DNA of 64,000 nt, taken from the NCBI RefSeq assembly GCF_042453785.1, contig NC_091669.1:35171001-35235000 (forward strand), given 5' to 3'. Origin of the DNA: Malus domestica. Lineage: Eukaryota > Streptophyta > Magnoliopsida > Rosales > Rosaceae. Position numbers and translations under genes: made by a program. Shown here piece by piece: positions 1-10,800 of this stretch. The notes beneath the pieces are model-generated. The model saw only the letters and a program-made list of their open reading frames with translations, did not search any database and had not been told where the DNA came from. Every line of letters starts with the position of its first letter. The stretch's first letter is position 1.

Positions 1-56
1 ACAAAACCTGACACTTTCTGTTGTACCAAAGTCTTCGCTGATTTTGTGCATCAACA
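1..56 (+). repeat. 5' LTR, 3' end only (LARD element)
   Basis: Identical to 7633-7688 over 56 of 56 bases. It ends in CA immediately before the primer-binding site, so it is the terminal piece of the upstream LTR. Confidence 0.85.
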
Positions 57-57
57 T

Positions 58-75
58 TTGGCGCCGTCTGTGGGA
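58..75 (+). other. Primer-binding site of the LARD element
   Basis: TGGCGCCGTCTGTGGGAA follows the 5' LTR end after one base. This motif is common directly downstream of 5' LTRs in plant Gypsy and LARD elements and marks where a tRNA primes minus-strand DNA synthesis. The tRNA species was not determined. Confidence 0.75.
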
Positions 76-163
76 AACGACACTTATTCCTACTCTCTTC
101 AGCTGTGTCAAGCTGGTTTCTATCATTCGTACACTTTCTTTTGATCAGGCATCCCTCTCCAGC

Positions 164-1699
164 ATGGGAAGCGAAGGAAGCCACAGCACACAGAATGACA
201 CCCCCCTTGCACATAGTGCGAAACAACGAAAGAAGGAAGGAAAACGAGTTCTTCTTCAAGCTAAAGTCGATGAGTTGGAAGCTCAGAACAACAAGATAGC
301 AATGAGGAATGAGGTCCTCCAGGAGCAATATGAGAAGCTCTTCGAGACACTTCACGAAGCTAGGCAAGCTCAGATACGCGAGCTTGTTGCCCCCGTGGAA
401 GTCAACCATCAACTGGGTGCCCTCCAACATGGAGGGTCACATGCATTCGACATAGATATCCCTGATAGGGCTGATAGGGAACAAATTACCCCTCGATTTG
501 ATAATCAACATGAGGCTTCTCTTAACCCAGTTGCTTCGACCCGAACCATGAGAAGCGGAGGTGTCTCTTTGCTGAAGGGGCAGAAGGATCGAAAGCCGTC
601 TTTCGCGATTGTCGGGATTTCCTGAAGCAACGTCGAGAGAATTCCATCCATATAAGCTCAAAGATCAATGACCCAAGGATTTCTGAGAGACTCGGTCCCC
701 TGCCACGGCCCGAGCCGGCCACCAACTTGGGGAAGGGGCAACAAGTCCTAGAGAGACATGAGGGTACAGGGGACTCAGAGGTGTTCCGACAGACATACCC
801 TGGAAGCCAGTACAGCGAGTCCAGGGAAAAATCACATGCCCTTGATCAAACCTTCCTAATTCCAAGAGGAGATGGAGATTTACGAAAGAAAGCTCCAGTG
901 GCACATAACTCCGCTCAGGACCCCCTTGTCCTACAACTTCTTGAGGAAGTAAACAAGTTGAAGGCTGAACGTCAGGCTGAAATACCTGACTGGAACCAAC
1001 CCAGGCCTGGCCCTCTTACAAGGAGGATCCTCAACACCCCCCTTCAAGCAAAGACAAAGCAGAAGCTTGGCTTACAACTTTATACTGGGAAAGAGGACCC
1101 GATTGAGCACCTTAACCTCTTTGAGTCCACCATGGCATACCGGATGCACACTGACGAAGAGCGATGTCTTCTCTTCCCCTCCACCCTCTCTGGCGGAGCT
1201 CTAAATTGATGACCTGTACACTATCCGCCAGAAGCCAGACGAGTCATTACGTATGTATGCTGGCCGCTTCAGCCATGAATACTCCCGGTGTGCCGAGGCA
1301 GACGACAAGACTGCCCTCAAAGCCTTCACGGCAGGCCTACGTGATTGTTTCTTTAAATACATGATCAATGCCAATACTTGGAAGACTTACTCTGAGGTGA
1401 TGGCGCAGGCTTATAACCATGCCTCCGCCGAAGCAAAGACATATCAGGAGAAACCCCCTACAACCATCCTTTATCAACAAGTGGGAGGTGGAAGCCAGAC
1501 TCACCTAAATGAGAAGACCTCGACTTTCCAAACAGCTTCATCCAAAAAGCTTCACCCGAAAAGCTTCACCTCCAAAACTTCACCCAAAAAGCTTCATCCA
1601 AAAAGTTTCACCCAAAAAGCTTCACCTAAAAAAGCTTCACCCAAAAAAAAAAAAAAAAACTTCACCTCCAAAAAGCTTCACCCAAACAGCTTCACCTAA
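164..1699 (+). pseudogene. gag of the LARD element, frameshifted
   Basis: This is a gag-like coding region broken into three frames: 164-625 (frame 2), roughly 613-1209 (frame 1) and roughly 1206-1699 (frame 2). The first part is lysine/glutamate-rich with coiled-coil character. The second and third parts together resemble the Retrotrans_gag domain: a DPIEHLNLFE segment near 1098-1127, a DLYTIRQKP segment just after the second shift, then an ADDKTALKAF segment near 1300-1330. No CCHC zinc knuckle is visible. The last frame runs into the AAGCTTCA minisatellite (1530 onward), which explains its lysine-rich tail. The ATG at 164 is the natural start; an upstream ATG at 44 overlaps the LTR/PBS and is unlikely. 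At least two frameshifts make it non-functional. Confidence 0.7.
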
Positions 1700-2310
1700 A
1701 AAAGCTTCACCCACAAAGCTTCACCTAAAAAGCTTCACCCACAAAGCTTCACCCAAAAAACTTCACCCGAAAAGCTTCACTTAAAAAAGCTTCACCTACA
1801 CAGCTTCACCTAAAAAAGCTTCACCTAGAAAGCTCCCTCTACATACTTTCACCATCAAAGCTTCACCATCAAAGCTTCACCTAGAAAGCTTCATCTACAA
1901 AGCTTCATCTACAAAGCTTCACCATCAAAGCTTCATCCAAAAAGTTTCACCCAAAAAGCTTCACCTAAAAAAGCTTCACCCAAAAAAAAAAAAACTTCAC
2001 CTCCAAAAAGCTTCACCTAAAAAAGCTTCACCCACAAAGCTTCACCTAAAAAGCTTCACCCACAAAGCTTCACCCAAAAAACTTCACCCGAAAAGCTTCA
2101 CTTAAAAAAGCTTCACCTACACAGCTTCACCTAAAAAAGCTTCACCTAGAAAGCTCCCTCTACATACTTTCACCATCAAAGCTTCACCATCAAAGCTTCA
2201 CCTAGAAAGCTTCATCTACAAAGCTTCATCTACAAAGCTTCACCATCAAAGCTTCACCTAGAAAGCTTCAACACCAAAGCTTCACCTACAAAGCTTCAAC
2301 ACAAAACCTT
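1530..2310 (+). repeat. AAGCTTCA minisatellite with higher-order duplication
   Basis: Roughly 15-17-bp degenerate units centred on AAGCTTCACC plus an A-rich spacer repeat for about 780 bp, each potentially carrying a HindIII site. A block beginning GCTTCATCCAAAAAGTTTC at 1591 recurs at 1930. About 330 bp is therefore duplicated in tandem as a higher-order unit, including the odd CTCCCTCTACATACTTTC segment near 1832 and 2153. Confidence 0.9.
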
Positions 2311-2696
2311 GCTCCAAATAAACAAATTTTGTTCACAAAACCCAAGATGCCCTTGAACTTGTACAAAAACACTTGGGTAAACATAAACATTTTTTGTTTT
2401 ACACCCACAAGGGCCCAAAATTTTCCTTCTTATTTATTCACTTATATATGTTCCCAAACATATTATAATAGATCCAACAACAAGCCAAAGTCCCAAGTTT
2501 CATAATGGACAAAAGTACAAGCAATTCATCAATAATGAAGGTGCTACAAAAATTGGAATCTGCCCCAAAATAGAAATCCAACCCAAGAGACTTTTTCTCT
2601 CTCTCCCTCTTCCGCCTCCTTTCATCTATCAAATTTCTGCAACCTCTGCTCTTCTCCAATGGAGCTGAATTTTGGACACCCTATAGTTCTTGAGCA

Positions 2697-3660
2697 TATG
2701 AACAACTTTCAAGAAGGAACCATTTCTGTTTGAGCGACGGAAATTAAAGTGTTGAAGCTCCAAACATGACAGTCGGATTCTTGCAGATTTCGAAGCTGCT
2801 GTGATGTTTCGAAGATCTGGAAATATTTAACCATTAGTTCATTCTGAATTTTTGATATGTTATGAAAGAGACGATGAGGAACAACTTCAATGAAGAAAGC
2901 ATACCGATCTGAACAAGAGAAAATAGAGTTTCAAAGCTCACAACAAATCTGACGGGTTGACAGAAAAATAATAACCAGTCATTCATCATACCTGGATTTC
3001 TGGAGTTATACTGTTCCGAGGGATCTCAAATTTGGATATGTTGTAGTTCACAAGCTGAGGAACAACTTCAATGAAGAAAGCATGCTGATCTGAGCAAGAG
3101 AAAATAGAGTTTCAAAGCTCACAACAAATCTGACGGGTTGACAGAAAAATAATAACCAGTCATTCATCATACCTGGATTTCTGGAGTTATACTGCTCCGA
3201 GGGATCTCAAATTTGGATATGTTGTAGTTCACAAGCTGAGGAACAACTTCAATGAAGAAAGCATGCTGATCTGAGCAAGAGAAAATAGAGTTTCAAAGCT
3301 CACAACAAATCTGACGGGTTGACAGACAAATGATAAACAGTCACTCATCATACCTGGATTTCTGGAGTTATACTGCTCCGAGGGACCTCAAATTTGGATA
3401 TGTTGTAGTTCACAAGTTAAGGAACAACTTCGATGAAGAAAGTATGTTGATCTGAGCAAGAGAAAATGGAGTTTTTGAAGCTCACAACAAGTCTGACGCG
3501 TTGATATACAAATGACGAACAATCACTCATCATACCTGAATTTCTGGAGTTGTACTGCTCCGATGGATCTCCAATTCGGATATGTTGTAGTTCACGAGCT
3601 AAGGAACAACTTTCATGAAGATGGTTTTGCGATCTGAGCCACAGAAAATGGTGTTATATT
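2697..3660 (+). repeat. ~181-bp tandem repeat array inside LARD
   Basis: Units starting at AGGAACAACTT occur at about 2876, 3057, 3238, 3419 and 3601, giving spacings of 181, 181, 181 and 182 bp. A more diverged unit precedes them from about 2697, and the last unit is partial. The second and third full units are nearly identical; outer units are more diverged, as expected for an array homogenised from the centre. No coding potential was found. Confidence 0.9.
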
Positions 3661-4138
3661 GAAGAAAAGCTAAAGGAAGACTAAAGGAAAGCAAAAATGG
3701 TAAAGCAAAGTAAAAAAAAAAAAAAAAGCTAAAGGAAGACAAAATCATGGCACATGATAATGAGTCATACCCTACCCCTCATTGGATTCGAATACACCCA
3801 TCCTCCAAAATCATGACAAAGGCCACATTATAGATATCTGTATAAACATTCCAAAGAAAAAGGGAGGGAGTAAAAAAAAAAAAAAAAAAAAAAAAGGCCT
3901 AGGCCTCCACTTCTTTGGGCCTAACACATCTTCATAACAAAAAACAATATATGAAGAAAGAGCCCTGGGTTACCACTTCGAAAAGAAACAAGTGAAGTTT
4001 TCCTACTCATGACATTGACTACTAGCTAGACACCTCATTCGGCAACTCTCTTCGCCTGAAGACTTGGGGGACTCCCACCATATGTTACTGCACCTTAATA
4101 CTCGGCAGTCTCACAACCACTCAGTGACTTGGATTTTT

Positions 4139-4190
4139 CAAGTCTCCAACCGAGAAGTTTTCCTCACTCGGGAAATTAAGGGAACACTAC
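4139..4190 (+). repeat. Internal copy of the pre-3'LTR (polypurine-tract) region
   Basis: This segment resembles 7130-7176: CAAGTCTCCAACCGAGAAG here against CAAGTCCCCAACCGAGGAG there, then CTCACTCGGGAAATTAAGGGAACAC. It looks like a diverged internal duplication of the sequence that normally precedes the 3' LTR. Confidence 0.6.
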
Positions 4191-4390
4191 CTCAAACTAC
4201 ATGCTTCACTCACAAAGCTTCAACAATACAGGTTTCAACAAAAGCAAAAATTCAAAGAACTTTATGAAGAAGGCTTTGGTGTATTTAACACAATATATTG
4301 AAATGAAGCAAAGCTTATTTATTAATATTTTCGATAAGCCACAAATATGTACATATACATGAGTCAAAATAAACAAACAAAAGGGAGCCT

Positions 4391-5071
4391 TCACAAAGGT
4401 TGCTTAGGGGAAGTCTCAGCAGTCGGTAGAGCCCCAGAAAGAGAAAGCACCGGAGGGTGGTTATCCAGAGCCTCAGTACTTGACAAAACCCCAGAAGGAG
4501 GAGGCATTGGAGGTTCATCATTTGAAGCTTCATTACCAGGTACAGCCCCAGAGGACGAAGGCAATAAATGCCTTTGGAACAAACCCACAAACCGCTGATG
4601 ATCAAGTAAAACCTTACAATCAGATTCCTTCATCTGGTCAAGCTTCCTCTTCATGTTTGTAGCATAGTCATGGGCGAGCCGGTGCAACTGCTTATTCTCA
4701 TGCTTGAGCCCTCTAATCTCCTGTTTGAGACTCATCACTTCAGCAGCCAATGATTCAACTTGGCGGGTTCTAGCAAATAGGCGTTGGGCCATATTAGACA
4801 CAGAACCTGCACACTGAACACTAAGAGCCAGAGAGTCCTTAACAGCCAACTCATCAGACCGTTTGGAAAGTAGTCTGTTATCTTTGGGAGTGAGAAGGTT
4901 CCTGGCCACCACTGCAGCGGTCATATCATTCTTCATCACAGAATCCCCAACGGTAAGAGGACCAGTAGGGGATATGAATGATGGGCGCCATATGTTGTCT
5001 GGAGAAGGCGTGGCTGTCTCTTCTCCAAGGTTCAGGTCAAAACGACGGTCGGAGGGTCCAGACATTTTCAA
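4391..5071 (-). CDS. Antisense coiled-coil ORF carried by the LARD element
   Basis: A 226-codon open frame runs antisense to the element and to gag. I do not recognise a named family. The N-terminal ~100 residues contain a DLNLGEE-like acidic segment. Residues ~105-165 carry regularly spaced leucines with charged residues (VESLAAEVMSLKQEIRGLKH region), predicting a coiled coil. The C-terminal ~50 residues are Pro/Ser-rich. A TATA-like TTTTTATAGAGG on the minus strand lies at about 5175-5187, about 105 bases upstream of the ATG, a plausible promoter distance. The ORF is uninterrupted although gag has at least two frameshifts. It is probably an additional ORF of the kind known from some plant retrotransposons, possibly captured from a host gene. 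No function can be assigned. Confidence 0.55.
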   Translation of the reverse strand: MKMSGPSDRRFDLNLGEETATPSPDNIWRPSFISPTGPLTVGDSVMKNDMTAAVVARNLLTPKDNRLLSKRSDELAVKDSLALSVQCAGSVSNMAQRLFARTRQVESLAAEVMSLKQEIRGLKHENKQLHRLAHDYATNMKRKLDQMKESDCKVLLDHQRFVGLFQRHLLPSSSGAVPGNEASNDEPPMPPPSGVLSSTEALDNHPPVLSLSGALPTAETSPKQPL

Positions 5072-5194
5072 ATGTGTTGAAGAGGGAAGAGGTCAGACAA
5101 ATCAAGATCTTAGAAGTGCAAGAAATGAGCTTCTACTGGTAGAGATTCAAGTGTGCTGTGGAACTTAATGCCAGCCTCTATAAAAATCTGCACT

Positions 5195-7130
5195 CGACAG
5201 AGCTTCAGAAATCGAAGAGGCGTTTGCTTTCTCAAAAGCTGGGCTGCTCAGAGACCCCGAGGGCCGATCTCAGAAATCGAAGAAGCACCTGCTTTTTCAG
5301 CCTCGTCAGCACCTGTCACATGCACACTCAGCTTTGCGGAAATTACGGGCAATCTGTCGAAGATTTCTGGTGAAGTAGAAAGCACGTGAATCTTACTGTT
5401 CAATCACCGCTCTCCATATGCACCATCAACTCCTCGGGTACCACATATAACTTTATCAAAGATCTCTGACAAAGTTTAGGCACGAGAATTTCGAAGTTCC
5501 AGCTACCCTACTATTACCCATAAGGGTAAAGGAACAGCACCACTGCTTGACAACTGGAAAGTCCCTATGTGTGTCGACCTCCGTGTTTTGCGGCAAGACA
5601 GGTTGGCAAGAACGTCCAACCTTTACTCACATTCGAGAAAAGACTCCCAACATAATTACTTTCTCAAAAACCGGAGTAGCACCGCTTTCCGAATCTCGAG
5701 AGTCAGATCCTCGACGGGATTGCTTGTTCGAAAACCGAAGAGGCACAACTCTCAGAACTTCGAGAGCCAGATTTCCTTAGATAAAGCTTGTCTGTAATCT
5801 TCACACGTAACATCAGCTTTCCAGATACCACATACCACTTTTTCAAAGTGCTCTGACAAAATTAAAACACGTGAAGCTGGCAGCTCCCACTACATTGCTA
5901 TGACCAAGAAGGGTAAAGGAATAGCATTACTACTTGTTATTGGGAAATCCCTATATACATTGACCTCCCTCCTCAACGGACAGGCAAACCTGCAAAAATG
6001 CTCAACCCTTTCTCGCATTCGAAAAGGCACCCTCAACATAACCTCTCGAAATACTCAGCTTTATTTCCCCCCGATAATACCTCAGCAAATAAGCCACACC
6101 AAGAACAAGAGTATCTCATATCATCAGGGTCGAAAGCAAGAGTATCCCATATCATGCTTTCTCCCTATCTTTGTCTTTGTCCTTGTCCACACCTGCAGGA
6201 CAAGGAGAAAGAGAGCAGTCAGTCGGAACCTGAAATCAAACCTCCAATTCGGAACTGACTGCCTGGAGCCTTTGCCTGGTTGCTTACTTAGCATTGCTCT
6301 CGAGTACTCATCCTCAACTGCTGTCAAGGTCACGAATTCCACCGGCAAATACCTCATGACAGTTGATCAGATATTGGCTCTTTACACTGAAGCTGCCAAG
6401 CGTGGATGAGTCACTATGAAGGAATGTTCTGAAGGACCATTAAAATGCAAAGGTTGCACACCACTTCTGCCATGCAAAAGATTGAAGCAGAAGGTTCAAC
6501 GGTGAGCTGAAACAGATCACTACAGCACGACACCTTTCCATACCACATTCATTATTCCGTCAACAGCAAAAGTATCCCATATCATCAAGGTCGAACGTAC
6601 TCTAGATTTGATGGACTTGTTTTGACCCTCAAATTTTTGAGTCGGCCTTATACTCTGAAGGGCACCAGAAAACCCTCCAGCACAGTTCAAGAATAAGCTT
6701 GTGGAAAGTTACTTCTTCAAAAGCAAAAGTATCTCATATCATCTCTTATCCATTTGCTTCTCCTTATCCTGGCAGTTGAATGAGAGACAAGGAGAAGGAG
6801 AACAATCAACCGGAAGCCGAAGTCAAACCTCTGATCCTGGGTTGCTTACTTGGAAGTTTGACTGCTTACCTTGTCTGTCACCTCTTTCGGCAGATCTCCT
6901 AGCTCGGCGACTTGGGGGACTCCTACTATAGGGTTTGTATCACACTTGACTAAGCCCGAAACTACAACTAAGCTTTAAGTGAAATTGATACATTACCTTG
7001 TGCGTCAACATCAGCTAAGTACACCATTCCCGGATGGAGGAAAGGTACTTCCAGAGAAGGGCAGATGAAGATCAGACCACACTTCGGTACTTAGAAGTTT
7101 CGTGATTACTCAAGGGATTGGATCTTGCAA
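5195..7130 (+). repeat. Degenerate repeated 3' internal region of the LARD element
   Basis: No credible gene. A stretch from 5437 (GGTACCACAT) to about 5700 recurs, diverged, from about 5824, a period near 387 bp, with shared order (TCTGACAAA, AAGGGTAAAGGAA, then CAACATAA). A second pair is 6105-6290 and 6718-6860, sharing GTATCTCATATCAT, ACAAGGAGAA and GGTTGCTTACTT. Short ORFs here are repeat-derived. Confidence 0.6.
6909..6975 (+). repeat. LTR-head-like fragment inside the LARD element
   Basis: GGTTTGTATCACACTTGACT followed by AAGCCCGAAACTAC at 6930-6965 resembles the true 3' LTR start at 7177 (TGTTTGTACCATACTTGACC, then AATCCCGAAACTAC). The preceding GACTTGGGGGACTCC also occurs near 4060. 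It is probably a relic of an internal duplication. Confidence 0.45.
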
Positions 7131-7176
7131 GTCCCCAACCGAGGAGTTTCCCTCAGACGGGAACTTAGGGGAGCAC

Positions 7177-7688
7177 TGTTTGTACCATACTTGACCAATC
7201 CCGAAACTACCGAGCACCGGCCAACGCTATACTGTCAAGGACCCAGAAGAGTTCCCCTCCGACCAGGAGGCCAATCACTACTCGACACGTGTCAAGATTA
7301 GAAGCCAATCAGAGCGCAGCACGTGTCGACATCAAGAACCAATCATAACATGACACATGTCAATGTGACAAAGCTACAAGTTTTTCTATAAATAGGGGTC
7401 ATTCCCCCACAATATTGCCAAATGCCATTTGTGTTAAATCATTCACAAGAACTCACTAAATTGAGAGCTTGATCCTTTGTACTTGTGTAAGCCCTTCACT
7501 ACTAATAAGAACTCCTCTACTCCGTGGACGTAGCCAATCTGGGTGAACCACGTACATCCTGTGTTTGCTTCTCTGTCTCTATTCATTTACGTACTTATCC
7601 TCACTAGTGACCGAAGCAACCAAGCGAAGGTCACAAAACCTGACACTTTCTGTTGTACCAAAGTCTTCGCTGATTTTGTGCATCAACA
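7177..7688 (+). repeat. 3' LTR of the LARD element
   Basis: The LTR runs TG to CA over 512 bp, preceded by a purine-rich tract (AGGGGAGCAC, to 7176). It contains a CTATAAATAGGGG TATA box near 7386. The last 56 bases are identical to window positions 1-56. Confidence 0.85.
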
Positions 7689-7795
7689 ACTATAAATAGT
7701 AGTTGTTGTAATAATTGACGTGTGATGTAATAATTCTCTTAATAATACTAGTTACGGTACAATTTGGGAAGATGTAAAGTAGGTGTATCGTAATA
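7689..7795 (+). repeat. 5' LTR remnant of the Gypsy element
   Basis: Matches 12421-12527 with two substitutions. It begins at ACTATAAATAG, the LTR's TATA box, so the LARD insertion separated the upstream promoter from the TATA box. Confidence 0.85.
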
Positions 7796-7867
7796 TTGGT
7801 ATCAGCCAGTCCACGATCCCTCTTGATCCTTCAATAGTGTATGACTTGACAAGCATCCAGAAAAGCC

Positions 7868-10800
7868 ATGGAATCCCGAGTCTCTAGCCTGGAAACCATG
7901 ATCGCCGATCTCAAGTCCAGTTAAGATCTGATCTTGATGCAGCTTCAATCGTTGGCAACCAAGGGTCATGGTGGTCCTAACGGCGGCGACTCCTCTGAAA
8001 CTACGGCCAGTGATCCGAATCTGTGCAATGGGGCTAACCCTAATTTTGGTCAGAATTCGACCCATCATGTTCGATCGCCATTCTTAAAGATGGAGTTTCC
8101 CCGGTTCGTGGAAAGGGACGATCCTATGGGTTGGATCTACAAAGCTGAGCACTATTTTGATTTCTTTGGTATCGATGATTCGAAACGGGTAAAAATGGCG
8201 TCTTTCCACATGGAAGGCGAAGCTCTTCAATGGTTCCAATGGGTTAAATGTCTCACCAACTACCCAACGTGGGACGACTTCACGAAGGTGCTATGCGAAG
8301 AATTCGGACCCTTTGAATTCGAAGACTCTGCCGAGAATTTGGTGAAACTGCGACAGACCGGAACCCTTCGAGATTACATTCTCAAGTTTCGTCGATTGTT
8401 GAATCGCACAAGGGACATTAGTCCTACTCTTCTCAAATCTTGCTTCATTGGGGGTCTTAAACCAGAACTACGTCACGATGTGAAACTCCTTAAGCCAAGG
8501 GATGTGCTCGAAGCTTCTTCTTTCGCTCAACAAATAGATGCCAAGATATCAAATCTCAAGATGAAATCTTTGTCGAGATCCTCCTCTGTTTTTCCTAATT
8601 CGAGATCTTCAGTTGTGAATACTCTCCACAATCAACCACAGCCGGATTCAAGGCCAAATTTTAACATTGTCAGACGATTGACCCCTAAGGAGGTGGATCA
8701 CTGTCGGAAAAATGGGTTGTGCTACCATTGCAAAGAAAAATATGTCAGAAGCCATTCATGTGTCAAGAAGCAATTGCTCATTCTTGATGTACAGGAACAG
8801 GATGATGGGGTAGTGCTTACTGATGACATTGGGACTGAAGAACCAGAAATCACGGCATGTGCTTTGTTTGGTACCCCTGCACCTGCTACGATCAACACAA
8901 TGAGGGTTACCGGATTTATCAAAAATTGCTCGGTCACGATCCTTATTGATTCTGGTAGCTCCCACAATTTTATTGATTTGGATCTCGTTAAACGTTTGAG
9001 AGGACAGTTAGATACAAGTCACATTTTTAATGTCAAGATTGCCGATGGTGGTCGTGTGGCTACAAAAGGTACCTTGGCGCAAACAACCATCAAGATTCAG
9101 GATTACAGTTGTACAACAGACCTCTATGTGATTCCCTTGGGGGGTTGCGACGTGGTACTAGAAGTTCAATGGCTACGGACTCTTGGGCCAATACTGTGGG
9201 ATTTCGACAAGCTCTACATGCAGTTCTCAAAAGGCTCTCAAACTTTTTGTATCACTAGCTTAAAATCTACCATGCACCAAATGGAGGATATCACAGCTAT
9301 GCAAATGCAGAAACTTCTTCAACAAGAAAGCACAGTAGAAGCAATACTATATCAAATCGAACCAGTGCCTGTTCAAGTTTCTTGTGATGATCATGTTCTC
9401 AGTGACAATCAATCCCAAAATCTCAATCAGCAACAGCAACAAGACTTGCAATCATTCTTACAAGAATATGAGGTACTGTTTTCAACTCATACCACACTAC
9501 CTCCACACCGACATCATGATCACAAAATTCCATTAGTTGAAGGGCATAAGCCTCCTAATAGTAGACCATATCGATTTGGTCCTGTTCAAAAGTCTGAAAT
9601 TGAGAAGTGTGTCACTGAGCTGTTGCAAGCCGGGTTCATAAGGGTTAGTAATAGCCTTTACTCCTCTCCAGTTATTTTGGTTAGAAAAAAAAAGGGTACT
9701 TGGCGAATGTGTATGGATTATAGGGGTTTAAATCTGATCACCATTAAAGACAAATTTCCTATACCTCTTATTGATGAGCTGCTCGATGAATTATTTGGAG
9801 CTTAGTACTTCTCCAAACTGGACCTTAGGGCAGGTTATCACCAGATTCGCATGCACCCTGACGATTTGAGAAGACTGCTTTCAAAACGCATGATGGTCAC
9901 TACGAGTTTCTGGTTATGCCCTTTGGTTTAACCAATGCTCCAGCTACTTTCCAATGCTTAATGAACGAGATTTTTAGGCCATTCCTGATGAAGTTTATCC
10001 TGGTATTTTTTGATGATATTTTAGTGTACAATTCATCTTGGGAATCTCATATGCGACATTTGCGAATTGTCTTCGATACGCTGCAACAACACACTCTATT
10101 TGTTAAACAGTCCAAGTGTGCATTTGGCATAGATAAGGTGGAATACTTGGGTCACATTGTGTCTAAACAAGGAGTGGCTGCGGATCCTGCAAAATTAGAT
10201 GCTATATCTAAATAGCCTATTCCTACTTCTGTTAAAGCCTTAAGGGGTTATTTGGGATTGACGGGATACTATAGGAAATTCATTCCCAATTTTGGAAAGA
10301 TAATTGGCCCACTCACTGCCTTGACCAAAAAAGACAGCTTCAAATGGTCTGAGGATGCTACTCACGCATTTCACACTCTCAAGGAAGCTATGTTGTCACC
10401 ACAAGTCTTGGCATTACCTGATTTTAGCAAACCTTTTATAATCGAAAGTGATGCTTCGGGTCATGGAATTGGGGCAGTTTTGAGCAAGATGGCAGGCCCA
10501 TTGCATTCACAAGTATGGCTCTTCGTCCTAGAAATCAAGTCATTTCCACTTATGAACGTGAAATGTTAGCCATTATTCATGCCATCCAAAAGTGGTGAGC
10601 TTATTTGGTTGGCAACGATTTCATAATTTGCACAGACCATCACAGTTTGAAATACTTCTTCCAAGGCCGAGCTCACACCCCTTTTCAACAGAAATGGGTG
10701 TCGAAACTCATGGGATTCGACTATGAAATTCAGTATAGACCGGGTTGTGAAAATCAAGATGCGGATGCTCTTTCTCGAAGTCCTTTAACCACTGATTCCT

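Larger units (their letters stand above)
1..7688 (+). mobile_element. LARD-type non-autonomous Gypsy LTR retrotransposon, left end outside window
   Basis: The last 56 bases of the 5' LTR (1-56) are identical to the last 56 bases of the 3' LTR (7633-7688), both ending CATCAACA. A plant Gypsy-type primer-binding site follows at 58. The internal region holds a decayed gag, two tandem-repeat blocks and an antisense ORF, but no protease, reverse transcriptase or integrase. It would therefore depend on an autonomous partner. A purine-rich tract ends at 7176, just before the 3' LTR. The identity of the visible LTR ends suggests a fairly recent insertion, although 56 bases is little. The element lies inside the 5' LTR of the next element, just upstream of that LTR's TATA box. 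The right target-site bases are probably ACTAT (7689-7693); the left copy is outside the window. Confidence 0.85.

Noticed and set aside
44-163. Extended gag start at the ATG at 44
   Set aside because: It overlaps the LTR end and primer-binding site; the ATG at 164 begins the gag-like composition.
1530-3660. Regular direct repeats resembling a CRISPR array
   Set aside because: Units are contiguous or 181 bp long without unique spacers, and this is a plant nuclear sequence with introns.
7802-8068. Minus-strand ORF over the Gypsy gag
   Set aside because: Shadow of the gag reading frame with no recognisable domain.
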